Below, piece after piece: positions 24,582-32,701 of a stretch of 47,182 nt of DNA. The notes under the pieces were generated by a model. That model did no database searches. It was not told the origin of the DNA and saw only the letters and a list, made by a program, of their open reading frames with translations. Numbering within the stretch: position 1 is the stretch's first letter; the number at the start of each line of letters is the position of its first letter. The stretch comes from Gammaproteobacteria bacterium (lineage in GTDB: Bacteria; Pseudomonadota; Gammaproteobacteria; Steroidobacterales; Steroidobacteraceae), in NCBI GenBank assembly GCA_028293725.1, contig JAQGOE010000366.1:1-47182 (forward strand), read 5' to 3'. A program made the translations under genes and the position numbers.

Positions 24582-25706
24582 ATGCTGGACTCAGCGAAAC
24601 GATATCTCAGCCTGACTGTCGTCACGGCTTTGGCGGTGACCGCGGCGCACGCGAACCAGGGTTCCGAACACGCCGTATTCGTCATGACGAATGACGCCGA
24701 CAGCAACGAAATCTATTCGTACGCCCAGAATCCGCAAGGACGCCTGGAGAACGAGCGCATCTATCCAACCGCGGGACGCGGGAGCGGTGGCACCGTAGAT
24801 CCGCTGGCAACCCAGGGTTCCCTGAGCCTCAGCTCCGACGGAAACTGGCTCCTCGCAAGCAATGCCGGCAGTGGCACGGTGAGCGCATTCCTGGTGAGTG
24901 GCTCACAGCTCTATCTGACCGACCAGGTCACCAGTGGTGGCGCCGAGCCAAACTCGATCGCCCAAAAGGGCCAACTCGTTTATGTCCTCAATGCGGCCGG
25001 CGCGAGCAGCGTCGTCGGCTTCTGGTTCGATTCAGGGCGCCTGCGCAGAATTCCCGACAGCATCCGCTACTTGAGCGGCACCGCTGTAGGCCCCGGCTCG
25101 GTGGCATTCAGCCCCGAAGGCAAGTGGCTCGCCGTGACTGAAAAGGCCACGCCCAGCATTGATATTTTCAGCGTCCAACCCGATGGCACCCTGTCACAGG
25201 CCACGATCAACAAGAACGTCGGCCCGGGCACCTTCAGTGCGACTTTCTCGCCGACCGGCACCTTGGTCGTGGCAGAGACGGGCGTGGCCGGCGCCACGAA
25301 CGGTTCGGCGATCTCCACTTACGTGATCCAACCGGACAGCACCCTGAAAGCGGTGTCCGCCAGCGTACCCACCCTCGCGGCCGCCACGTGTTGGGATGTC
25401 GTGCTCGATGGTGGTAAGTTCACCTACACCTCGAATGCCGGCACCTCCAACCTATCCGGATTCTCGCTCGGCGCCAATGGAGGACTGACGTCGCTGTCAG
25501 GAACCCTCGCCGCAAGCAACCCGACAGGGTCGACCAACATCGACATCGCTGCAAGCGCGGACAGCCAGTATGTCTACACCCTGAATACAGCGACTGGCAC
25601 GATCGGCGTCTTCGCCGTGAATGCCTCGAATGGTCAACTGACCAATCTCGGGGTGTCCGGCCATCTCCCGGCGAAGTCAGGCGCGAACGGTATGGTCGCC
25701 CACTGA
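24582..25706 (+). CDS. Exported lactonase-family beta-propeller protein
   Basis: 374 residues with an N-terminal signal peptide (about 1-24, VVTALAVTAAHA). It is then a seven-bladed propeller of the lactonase (6-phosphogluconolactonase-like) family. Repeats of the type LSLSSDGNWLLASNAGSGTVSAFLV and VAFSPEGKWLAVTEKATPSIDIFSV recur through the protein. The family includes YbhE-type lactonases, but many exported members have unknown function. No catalytic residue is decisive. It is monocistronic, ended by a GC hairpin with a short T run at 25735-25767. Confidence 0.83.
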   Translation: MLDSAKRYLSLTVVTALAVTAAHANQGSEHAVFVMTNDADSNEIYSYAQNPQGRLENERIYPTAGRGSGGTVDPLATQGSLSLSSDGNWLLASNAGSGTVSAFLVSGSQLYLTDQVTSGGAEPNSIAQKGQLVYVLNAAGASSVVGFWFDSGRLRRIPDSIRYLSGTAVGPGSVAFSPEGKWLAVTEKATPSIDIFSVQPDGTLSQATINKNVGPGTFSATFSPTGTLVVAETGVAGATNGSAISTYVIQPDSTLKAVSASVPTLAAATCWDVVLDGGKFTYTSNAGTSNLSGFSLGANGGLTSLSGTLAASNPTGSTNIDIAASADSQYVYTLNTATGTIGVFAVNASNGQLTNLGVSGHLPAKSGANGMVAH

Positions 25707-25734
25707 CGATAAGGGCCGTTGCGCTCCTCAACCT

Positions 25735-25767
25735 GGCCGCCTTTGCGCAAATGGACGGCGGCCGGTT
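25735..25767 (+). terminator. Terminator after the lactonase-like gene
   Basis: Stem GGCCGCC / GGCGGCC followed by GGTTTT, directly ahead of the bufB operator. Confidence 0.6.
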
Positions 25768-25783
25768 TTCACTCGTTGGAGTG
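25768..25783 (+). promoter_or_regulatory. Regulon operator upstream of bufBC and DoxX
   Basis: Perfect arms: TCACTC-GTTG-GAGTGA with symmetrical flanks, 40 bp before the bufB start. TTAAGC at the 22-nt gap is the -10 candidate, which would leave a very short leader. Confidence 0.78.
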
Positions 25784-25822
25784 AATCCTTCGTCAGGGGC
25801 GCCCCTTAAGCTCCATGGGTAA

Positions 25823-26704
25823 ATGGGACGCGAAATCACACCGTTTTGCGCCGATGCGGGGATAGGGCTGCGTCTGCCGCACCACCGCTTAGTCATCGAG
25901 CAGCAACCGCTCGTGCGCTGGTTCGAGATCCACGCGGAAAACTACATGACCCACGGTGTGGCAGCGACGGAGCTCGAGCAGGTCTCGCGCGATTACCCGC
26001 TATCGATCCATGCCGTAGGCCTCTCGCTGGGCTCGATCGGTGGCCCCGACGCGAAACACCTCGCGCGGCTACGTGAGCTGGTAGCGCGGTATGAGCCTTG
26101 TCTCGTTTCCGATCACTTGTCGTGGAGCGCTGTGGATGGGGTTCATTTTCCCGACCTGTTGCCGCTGCCTTATACCGAGGAGTCGCTCGACGTGTTCGCC
26201 ATAGGCGTCGACCGGGCACAGTCGGCCTTGAGGCGCGAGATCCTCATCGAAAACCCATCGAAATATCTTCCGCTCACGCACACCATGTCGGAAGCGGACT
26301 TCCTGGCCGAAATCGTGCGCCGAACCGGTTGCGGTGTCCTCCTCGACATCAACAACATCTACGTGAGCGCCCGCAACGACGGACGCGATCCCAACTCCGA
26401 ACTACTCGACTACCTCGCAAAGATCCCGCCCGAGCGCATCGGTGAATTGCACCTGGCGGGACATGCCGTCGTCACCCGGCCCGAGGGCCGCGAACAGCGC
26501 ATCGATGACCATGGGTCCCACGTTTGCGGGGATGTCTGGAAGCTGTTTCGCGTCGCCGTCGAAACTCTTGGAGCGCGGCCCACGCTGATCGAATGGGATA
26601 CGCGCCTGCCCTCCTTGGAAGTCTTGGCGGCCGAAGCAGATCTTGCCCAGTGGATTCTGGAGGTGTCGGCAACCTCGGAGAGTCGGCGTGTCGTCACTCG
26701 TTGA
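25823..26704 (+). CDS. bufB: MNIO-family RiPP-modifying enzyme BufB (DUF692)
   Basis: 293 residues, DUF692 (multinuclear non-heme iron-dependent oxidase, TIM barrel). It contains GIGLRLPH, FEIHAENYM with metal-ligand candidates His37, Glu39 and Asn40, SIHAVGLSLGS, VSDHLSWSAVDG, LIENPSKY, GVLLDINNIYV, GELHLAGHA, IDDHGSHV and LIEWDTRLPSLE. All are typical of the family. Family knowledge: MNIOs modify cysteines of bufferin precursors using iron and O2. The partner bufC overlaps its end by 17 nt. No precursor gene is adjacent; the DUF2282 precursor lies at 5176-5460. Start ATG at 25823. Confidence 0.92.
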   Translation: MGREITPFCADAGIGLRLPHHRLVIEQQPLVRWFEIHAENYMTHGVAATELEQVSRDYPLSIHAVGLSLGSIGGPDAKHLARLRELVARYEPCLVSDHLSWSAVDGVHFPDLLPLPYTEESLDVFAIGVDRAQSALRREILIENPSKYLPLTHTMSEADFLAEIVRRTGCGVLLDINNIYVSARNDGRDPNSELLDYLAKIPPERIGELHLAGHAVVTRPEGREQRIDDHGSHVCGDVWKLFRVAVETLGARPTLIEWDTRLPSLEVLAAEADLAQWILEVSATSESRRVVTR

Positions 26705-27395
26705 ATTCCAACGCCAGATGGCTACGACCCTCTTGCAAGAGGCATCCACAGAAGGCATGGAAGTTCACCGCGCGACGGTACTGAATGCCCTCGTGAACGC
26801 CTTACGACTCACCTTCCCCACGATTGTCGAGCTCACGGGACGGGAGTTCTTCGACCAGGTGGCTGCGGAGTATGCGAGACAAAATCCGCCCGATAGCGCC
26901 GTCTTATATGCTTACGGTGACGGTTTCGCCCGCCACCTGCGTTTGAATGACGGCGCGCGGACCCTGCCGTATCTATGGGACTCGGCACGCTACGATTTGT
27001 GGATAGATCGGGCCGCGCACCAGGCACCCGACTGGTGGACCGTGGCCATAGCGATCGACGCGGAACTGGAAATATACCTGATGAGCTCACTGACCTGCCT
27101 CCGCGTTGATTATCCTGTAAACCTGATTCGAGACGCCCTCGATGCCGGGCGCCCGGAGGAGCTGTCCGAGCTGGATATGAGCCCGCAAGCGCGTTATTTC
27201 GCGATCTGGCGCGGCCCCAACGGGGCGGCTGTCAAACAACTCAACGCCGCACCCGCCGGATTTCTTGCGAGCATTCTAAGGGGACTCGACCACAGAACGG
27301 CCCTCCAACATGCCGTATCGCAAGGGCGGCGGGATGAGGTGCTCATGGCAATTTACGACCAGGTAGTGAGCGCTCCCTTCGCACGGATGACTTAG
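26688..27395 (+). CDS. bufC: BufC-type partner protein (DUF2063)
   Basis: 235 residues from the GTG at 26688 (GGAG just upstream), overlapping the bufB stop by 17 nt; the longer frame from 26643 lacks a good start. The N-terminal DUF2063 domain has SSLVEFQRQMATTLLQ and ALRLTFPTIVELTGREFFDQVAAEYARQNPPDSAVLYAYGDGFARHL. It is the usual partner of DUF692 enzymes and is thought to deliver the precursor peptide. The C-terminal half (from about residue 95) is less conserved. With bufB and the DoxX gene it forms a compact operon. Confidence 0.87.
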   Translation: MSSLVEFQRQMATTLLQEASTEGMEVHRATVLNALVNALRLTFPTIVELTGREFFDQVAAEYARQNPPDSAVLYAYGDGFARHLRLNDGARTLPYLWDSARYDLWIDRAAHQAPDWWTVAIAIDAELEIYLMSSLTCLRVDYPVNLIRDALDAGRPEELSELDMSPQARYFAIWRGPNGAAVKQLNAAPAGFLASILRGLDHRTALQHAVSQGRRDEVLMAIYDQVVSAPFARMT

Positions 27396-27424
27396 CGGCA
27401 GTAACCTCCCAGGACGAATCCCGA

Positions 27425-27889
27425 ATGAACACCCGCATGAATCCCGCCCTCAATCGCGCGTCCGCTCCATCCAACGACTCCGTGCCGCGCAGGATCGTCC
27501 AGAAACTCGATGCGATTCCGTATAGCCTCATCGCCCTGATCGCGCGTGCAGCGACCTTCAGTGTTTTTTTCCGCTCGGGCGCTTTAAAACTGTCAGATTG
27601 GAATTCGACCCTGATGTTATTCCGGAACGAATACCACGTTCCCCTTTTGCCACCGGACATCGCCGCGTATCTCGCGGCGGGACTGGAGCTCGGTGCCTCG
27701 ACCCTCGTCCTCGTCGGCCTGCTCGCTCGCGTGAGCGTCGCCGCCCTGTTAGGGATGACAGCGGTGATCGAGATCTTCGTGTATCCGATGGCCTGGCCCG
27801 ACCATATCCAGTGGCTCGCGTTCATGTTCATCCTCCTGGCACGAGGCCCGGGCAAGATATCGATCGACGCCCTGCTGTTTCGCGACTAG
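27425..27889 (+). CDS. DoxX-family membrane protein
   Basis: 154 residues. A short cytoplasmic N-terminus is followed by about four membrane helices with the DoxX signature (ARAATFSVFFRSGALKLSDW, RGPGKISIDALLF at the end). DoxX-like proteins commonly accompany bufBC in buf operons; their role, perhaps quinone-linked membrane redox support, is not settled. It starts 29 nt after bufC. Its stop overlaps the stop of the convergent MFS gene by 4 nt. Confidence 0.86.
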   Translation: MNTRMNPALNRASAPSNDSVPRRIVQKLDAIPYSLIALIARAATFSVFFRSGALKLSDWNSTLMLFRNEYHVPLLPPDIAAYLAAGLELGASTLVLVGLLARVSVAALLGMTAVIEIFVYPMAWPDHIQWLAFMFILLARGPGKISIDALLFRD

Positions 27890-29322
27890 GCGCTGGACCT
27901 GGCCGTGAGGCGGGGTGCGCACTCGATCAGGATCACACTGATCGCCGCGAGCAGACATACGACGGCTCCCGTCACCATGACGGTGGAAAAGGCTGTGAAG
28001 AGGTGTTCGCCCCGCCTGATAAGCACCGTACCCAACAACGCCGTCGTAATGACGGCGCCCAGCCGGGTGGCCGTGCTGTTGATACCCGAGGCGGTGGCCG
28101 TGTGCGGCCCATCGACGGACGTCAAAACCAACGTCGTCAGCGGCGTAACAGCACTGCTCATGCCCACGGATAACAACAGGACCGCGGGAAAGACATCGCT
28201 CCAGTAATCCGATTGTGTCCCGATCCGCGTGGCCAGCAGGAATCCGCAAGCGCTGATCAGCGCGCCCGCGCCCAGCGGAACCCGCGGTCCCACCCGGGCC
28301 ACGACCCGGGCCATCAACGGTGACACGACGGTGAAAACGATCTGCAAAGGCACGAATATTGCGCCCGCCGCGGCGCCCGAATAACCCGCTGCCTTCAGCA
28401 GTACGAACGGAATCAGGATCAGGAATGCGTTGAGCGCCCCATACAGCAACAAGCTGAACAAGGTGATGCCGGTCAGCGTTCGCGAGCTGAACAAAGACAG
28501 CGGCACCATAGCGCGTTCGCCTAACTGCCGCTGGACCCACACGAACACGCCCAGGACAACCACGGCCAACGCGCCGGTCGCGAGGGCCTCAACCTGTCGC
28601 TCGGCCGAGGCGGTCATTGTCGTTAATGACCATGTCAGTGCGCCGAGCGCCACCGCCACGAGCACCCCGCCAACCAGATCCAACGGGCGGCCCGCATCTT
28701 CCCGGTCCACCGGGACATACCGGTACGCCAATACAACAGACAGCGCGGCCACCGGCACGGTCAGTAGAAACACGGCGCGCCAATGACCCATATCGATCAA
28801 AAACCCTCCGACCACGGGACCGATCGCGCTGGCGATCGCCGCTGTCGCGGACCATAAACCCACCGCGCGCGCCTCATTCTCCCCGGAAAACATCTGCCCC
28901 AGGATCGCCAGGCTATTGGGTACCAGCAACGCGGCGCCGAGGCCTTGCAGTAAGCGCATCGCAATCAGCACCGCGATGGTGGGCGCCAGGCTCGCGCCCG
29001 CGGATGCCAGGCCAAATATCGCCGACCCGAGGATCAACGCCCGCCGACGCCCGAAGCGATCACCCCACGCCCCTCCGAGGAGCGACAACGCGGTCAGCGG
29101 CAGCAAGTAGGCATTGATCACCCACTGCGACTGACTTCCCTGGAGCGCCAGAGCTCTGCCAATGGCCGACAATCCGATCGCCACGACTGCCCCATCGATG
29201 TAGACGAGGCTGCCCGCGGCCATGGCAGCGGCGAGCGCCAACGTCGGATGTTTTGGAGTCGCTGAAAACGCCGTCGCACGCGCCAGCGCGGCATCACAAG
29301 AGATCTGGGCAGAGTTCACCAT
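27886..29322 (-). CDS. MFS transporter, DHA2/EmrB-QacA type
   Basis: 478 residues, about 14 predicted membrane helices. It shows GAVVAIGLSAIGRALALQGSQSQWVINAYLLPLTALSLLGGAWGDRFGRRRALILG (helix 1-3 with motif A) and VGLWSATAAIASAIGPVVGGFLIDMGHWRAVFLL (motif C). It exports small toxic molecules in exchange for protons; substrate unknown. It is convergent with the DoxX gene. The possible operator at 29360 is 38 bp upstream, with GATTAT 22 nt after it, so the leader would be almost absent. Confidence 0.88.
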   Translation of the reverse strand: MVNSAQISCDAALARATAFSATPKHPTLALAAAMAAGSLVYIDGAVVAIGLSAIGRALALQGSQSQWVINAYLLPLTALSLLGGAWGDRFGRRRALILGSAIFGLASAGASLAPTIAVLIAMRLLQGLGAALLVPNSLAILGQMFSGENEARAVGLWSATAAIASAIGPVVGGFLIDMGHWRAVFLLTVPVAALSVVLAYRYVPVDREDAGRPLDLVGGVLVAVALGALTWSLTTMTASAERQVEALATGALAVVVLGVFVWVQRQLGERAMVPLSLFSSRTLTGITLFSLLLYGALNAFLILIPFVLLKAAGYSGAAAGAIFVPLQIVFTVVSPLMARVVARVGPRVPLGAGALISACGFLLATRIGTQSDYWSDVFPAVLLLSVGMSSAVTPLTTLVLTSVDGPHTATASGINSTATRLGAVITTALLGTVLIRRGEHLFTAFSTVMVTGAVVCLLAAISVILIECAPRLTARSSA

Positions 29323-29359
29323 ATGACACGAATAATCAGCCCGCGCGCGGCTCGATTAA

Positions 29360-29375
29360 ACACTCGACTGAGTCT
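29360..29375 (-). promoter_or_regulatory. Degenerate operator upstream of the MFS gene
   Basis: ACACTC-GACT-GAGTCT. On the minus strand GATTAT begins exactly 22 nt after it. Confidence 0.58.
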
Positions 29376-29419
29376 TGTATAGCCAGCCGGCGAGCCGTCC
29401 CAGCACCGCCCGTCGAGAA

Positions 29420-29435
29420 TCACTCTTTGGAGTCT
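29420..29435 (+). promoter_or_regulatory. Regulon operator upstream of cytochrome P460
   Basis: TCACTC-TTTG-GAGTCT, 92 bp before the start at 29528. The -10 at the usual gap is weak (TGAGAG). It lies 60 bp from the divergent MFS site. Confidence 0.62.
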
Positions 29436-29527
29436 TCCCCCGCTCGCCCTCTTCGATTGAGAGTCCATCGCGCTCGGGTTCGGCACCCTTGTTGGAGACC
29501 GGGCTTTATTTCACGAGGGAATTGAAC

Positions 29528-30100
29528 ATGAGAATGAAAATCGCGGTGACCCTGACACTGGCAGCAGCCATGACGGTTGGGGCGCTCTACCTGAATCCCA
29601 CGGCGCAGGCTGCCGGCCCGATGGCCAGTAAAGTCGTCGATAGCCAAGGCAACCTGCGTGTGCCGCAGAACTATCGCCACGAATACGAATTCCTCGGAAG
29701 TTGGGCCGTCGCCGCGGATGCGGGTGTGTCGGGCTCGAAAGACATCCACCAGGTCTACGCCTCGCCCGGAGCCATCGCCGCGTTCCATAAAGCAGGGCGC
29801 TTTCCCGATGGCACGGTACTGGTGAAAGAGGTGTTTGACACCGCCACCGGCTCGATGACGACGGGGACTGTCAGCCACGTGCAGACTCTCAAAGGTTGGT
29901 TCGTCATGGTCAAGGATGGCCAGGACACGCACGCCGGCAATCCGTTGTGGGGTAACGGGTGGGGATGGTCGTGGTTCGACGCGGACAAGCCCACTAAGAC
30001 CACCTCAACAGACTTCAAGAAGGACTGCCTCGGCTGTCACGTGCCGGCGAAAGACACGGACTGGATCTACACGCAGGGATACCCAGTCCTGAAGCAATAA
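29528..30100 (+). CDS. Cytochrome P460 family protein
   Basis: 190 residues with a signal peptide (about 1-28, ending TAQA). The body matches the cytochrome P460 fold (PQNYRHEYEFLGSWAVAAD, DIHQVYASPGAIAAFHKAGRFPDGTVLVKEVF, GWGWSWFDADKP). A C-terminal heme-c motif CLGCH is at 167-171. P460 cytochromes oxidise hydroxylamine and NO in the periplasm, helped by a Lys-heme cross-link; whether this copy forms one cannot be seen. Start ATG at 29528 with GAGGGA upstream; the longer frame from 29375 would cross the operator. Ended by a strong hairpin. Confidence 0.88.
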   Translation: MRMKIAVTLTLAAAMTVGALYLNPTAQAAGPMASKVVDSQGNLRVPQNYRHEYEFLGSWAVAADAGVSGSKDIHQVYASPGAIAAFHKAGRFPDGTVLVKEVFDTATGSMTTGTVSHVQTLKGWFVMVKDGQDTHAGNPLWGNGWGWSWFDADKPTKTTSTDFKKDCLGCHVPAKDTDWIYTQGYPVLKQ

Positions 30101-30107
30101 TGCGCGT

Positions 30108-30138
30108 CCCCCGCGGCTAGCTCACGAAGCCGCGGGGG
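30108..30138. terminator. Bidirectional terminator between P460 and the SDR
   Basis: A perfect 11-bp stem, CCCCCGCGGCT / AGCCGCGGGGG, with a 9-nt loop between two convergent genes. Confidence 0.75.
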
Positions 30139-30146
30139 TCGAGGGC

Positions 30147-30755
30147 TTACGTCATGCGATACACGCGTCCGGTCTGCACGCCCTCTATGCTTCGTACATA
30201 GGCGAGCGAGACGCGACGTCCCGGGACTGGTTCGATTCCAGGGAAAAACGGTCCGAAGCTCGACATGGATTCCTCCAGCACCGAAGGACTCACAGCGTTG
30301 ATACGGATTCCGCGAGCCAGCTCGACCGCCGCGCCGCGCACAAACCCTTCGAGTGCCGCGTTGACGGTCGACGCGTTGGCACCGAAGCGGATGGGTTCGT
30401 CGGAGACCGTGCCGGCGGTCAAGGTGATGGAGCCGCCGTCGTTGAGGAAGTGTTGGCCGACGAGCGCGAGCGCCACCTGGCCCAGCAATTTACTGTTCAA
30501 GCCGATCCGGAATTGTTCAGTGGTCATCTCCGCGAGAGGCCCGAAGTGCAGGTCCCCCGTGACCGAGACGATTGCATCGACCTTACCGACCTTGTCGAAC
30601 AGTGCCGTGATACTGGCACTGTGGGTGATGTCGACCTGGTAGTCGCCGCGAGTGCGCCCGACGGGAATGACCTCGTGCCGCCCCGCTATTTGCTGCACTA
30701 AGGCCCGCCCCACGGTGCCGGTAGCGCCCACGATTAGAATTCGCTTGCTCACCAT
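30147..30755 (-). CDS. Short-chain dehydrogenase/reductase (atypical)
   Basis: 202 residues. It has an N-terminal NAD(P)-binding motif VGATGTVGRALVQQIA and SDR elements (AIVSVTGDLHFGPLAEM, RINAVSPSVLEES). The usual YxxxK catalytic pair is replaced: the segment after TLTAGTVSDEP reads RFGANASTVNAALEGFVRG. This is known in a subgroup of short SDRs of unclear activity. It faces away from the MOSC gene, and both share one operator at 30824; on this strand AACAAT lies at the 22-nt gap. Cytoplasmic; role unknown. Confidence 0.83.
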   Translation of the reverse strand: MVSKRILIVGATGTVGRALVQQIAGRHEVIPVGRTRGDYQVDITHSASITALFDKVGKVDAIVSVTGDLHFGPLAEMTTEQFRIGLNSKLLGQVALALVGQHFLNDGGSITLTAGTVSDEPIRFGANASTVNAALEGFVRGAAVELARGIRINAVSPSVLEESMSSFGPFFPGIEPVPGRRVSLAYVRSIEGVQTGRVYRMT

Positions 30756-30823
30756 TCACTCCTCAATCTATCTGCCGCGTCCCGCGCGGCTCTTGATTGT
30801 TTCCGGCGGACCCGCGGGACTCA

Positions 30824-30839
30824 TCACTCGATCGGGTGA
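30824..30839. promoter_or_regulatory. Shared regulon operator between SDR and MOSC fusion
   Basis: TCACTC-GATC-GGGTGA. A -10 candidate lies exactly 22 nt away on both sides: TACAAT (30862-30867, plus) and AACAAT (30796-30801, minus). Confidence 0.78.
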
Positions 30840-30874
30840 AATCAGCTGCCGGCCCCGCTTATACAATCTGACGA

Positions 30875-32641
30875 ATGAATGGATCGGCAATCGTCGGATC
30901 TCTTATTTCCGTCAACGTAGGACAACCACGCGAGATCCACTGGCGCGGCAAGACCTATCGCACGTCCATCTGGAAAACGCCGGTGCCGGGAAGGGTGAAG
31001 GTCAGCCGCTTAAACGTTGCGGGCGACGGCCAGGCCGATCTCGTGGGTCACGGTGGCGAGCAGCGCGCCGTGTTCGTCTACCAGATGGATTCGTATCGAC
31101 ACTGGGCGACGTTCCTGAACAGGGACGATCTGGCGCCCGGACAGTTCGGGGAAAATTTCACTGTCGAAGGGCTGTGCGATGCAGAGGTCTGCATCGGCGA
31201 TCGGTTTTCGATCGGCACCGCCGTTTTCGAGGTGTCCGCCCCGCGCGTGACCTGTTTCAAAGTGGGCATCCGCATGGACCGCCCCGACATGCCCGCCCTG
31301 CTCGTGTCACATCGTCGGCCGGGCTTCTATTTTCGGGTCATCGACGAGGGGGAAGTGGGCGCCGGGGACGCAATCCACCAACTCTCTGCGGGACCACAAC
31401 ACATGAGCGTCGTGGAAATCGACGCGCTGTTATATTCTTCCCACCATCCTGCCGAGGCGTTGCGCAGAGCGGCCGTCATCCCGGCACTCAGCCCCGGCTG
31501 GCAGACCTCGATCAAAGCGCTCCTCGAAGCGAGCGAACGAGGCCACCAGAACGGGAATGCAGGACTCTCGCCGCTGGCTCCCTCAACCCTGGCCTGGTCG
31601 GGCGTAAGAGAGCTGGTCGTCACGGCGACCGAGCAGGCCAGCGAGGAAGTCAGATGGTTCGAGTTGACTTCGCGCGATTCCGCGGCCCTCCCCGGCGCCA
31701 CTCCTGGACAATATCTCTCACTGCGAGTGAAGCCGACGGAGCCGGATTTACCGGTTGTCAGGAACTATTCGTTGTGCGGCCCACCCGCCGCGGGCCGTTA
31801 TCGAATCGCCGTTAAGAAGGAGGCGCTTGGCTCCGCAAGCACCTACTTGCATGAACGCGTGAAGCAAGGCGACGTCCTCGAAGTGTTAGCCCCTCGCGGT
31901 GAGTTCACACTGAAGCCGGGCGATGGACCCCTGGTGTTACTGAGTGCCGGAATCGGCGTCACACCGGTGTTAGCGATGCTCCACGCCAGCGCCGGATCTG
32001 CACGACCGCTGTGGTGGATACACGCCGCCCGTGATCGCGATCATCATCCCTTCAAAGACGAGATCGCCGGATTGCTGCGCAAAACGCCCCAGTCTGTGCG
32101 CCGGGTCATCTACAGCCAGCCGCGCGCTTGCGACCTGCCAGGGACGGATTATGACCTCGGCGGCCACCTGGATCTGCAGATGTTGCGCTCGTTGGATTTG
32201 CCGCTCACGGCGGATTTCTACATATGCGGCCCCGAGGCCTTCATCACGGCGCTGCGCTCGAGTCTGACGAGTCTCGGCGTCGCGGTGAGCCGGATCCACT
32301 TCGAGTTGTTCGGGCCGGGCGTGAAGCAAACATCCGCGGGGCAGCGGATTAAACCGCATCTCCCTGCTGGGGCGCCGCAGACCAGCGGACCCACGGTGAC
32401 TTTCGCGCGCAGCGGACTCACGGTCCGCTGGGGCTCCCAGTACGCGAACCTGCTCGAATTGACCGAGGCCTGTGAAGTGCCCGCCCGTTGGTCATGTCGT
32501 AGCGGCATTTGTCATAACTGCGAATCGCCCCTGCTGGAGGGCGCGGTGGATTACAGCACCATCCCGCTCGACCCGCCGGGCAGCGGAACTGTCCTCATTT
32601 GTTGTTCCGTCCCTAAAGGAGACATCGTCCTCGACCTCTAG
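30875..32641 (+). CDS. MOSC domain - flavin reductase - [2Fe-2S] ferredoxin fusion
   Basis: 588 residues. Domain order: MOSC (about 1-155, with VGHGGEQRAVFVYQMDSYRHW and the likely Mo-ligand Cys in APRVTCFKVGIRM), a 3-alpha domain (about 165-215), an FNR-type FAD domain (about 245-340, RNYSLCGPP), an NAD-binding domain (SAGIGVTPVLAML, YICGPEAF) and a C-terminal plant-type [2Fe-2S] ferredoxin (CRSGICHNC plus a final Cys near ICCS). The set is a self-contained molybdenum-cofactor reductase with its own electron supply from NAD(P)H. YiiM/YcbX relatives reduce N-hydroxylated compounds, including base analogues. Its -10 box ends only 7 nt before the ATG, so the transcript may be almost leaderless. 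Confidence 0.9.
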   Translation: MNGSAIVGSLISVNVGQPREIHWRGKTYRTSIWKTPVPGRVKVSRLNVAGDGQADLVGHGGEQRAVFVYQMDSYRHWATFLNRDDLAPGQFGENFTVEGLCDAEVCIGDRFSIGTAVFEVSAPRVTCFKVGIRMDRPDMPALLVSHRRPGFYFRVIDEGEVGAGDAIHQLSAGPQHMSVVEIDALLYSSHHPAEALRRAAVIPALSPGWQTSIKALLEASERGHQNGNAGLSPLAPSTLAWSGVRELVVTATEQASEEVRWFELTSRDSAALPGATPGQYLSLRVKPTEPDLPVVRNYSLCGPPAAGRYRIAVKKEALGSASTYLHERVKQGDVLEVLAPRGEFTLKPGDGPLVLLSAGIGVTPVLAMLHASAGSARPLWWIHAARDRDHHPFKDEIAGLLRKTPQSVRRVIYSQPRACDLPGTDYDLGGHLDLQMLRSLDLPLTADFYICGPEAFITALRSSLTSLGVAVSRIHFELFGPGVKQTSAGQRIKPHLPAGAPQTSGPTVTFARSGLTVRWGSQYANLLELTEACEVPARWSCRSGICHNCESPLLEGAVDYSTIPLDPPGSGTVLICCSVPKGDIVLDL

Positions 32642-32652
32642 GGGTGCCAGAT

Positions 32653-32668
32653 TCACTCGGACGAGTGT
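32653..32668 (+). promoter_or_regulatory. Regulon operator upstream of receiver B
   Basis: TCACTC-GGAC-GAGTGT. TATACC begins at 32691, exactly 22 nt later. Confidence 0.77.
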
Positions 32669-32701
32669 TCCACCTCTTGATCTGCGTGCGTATACCCTTG
32701 A

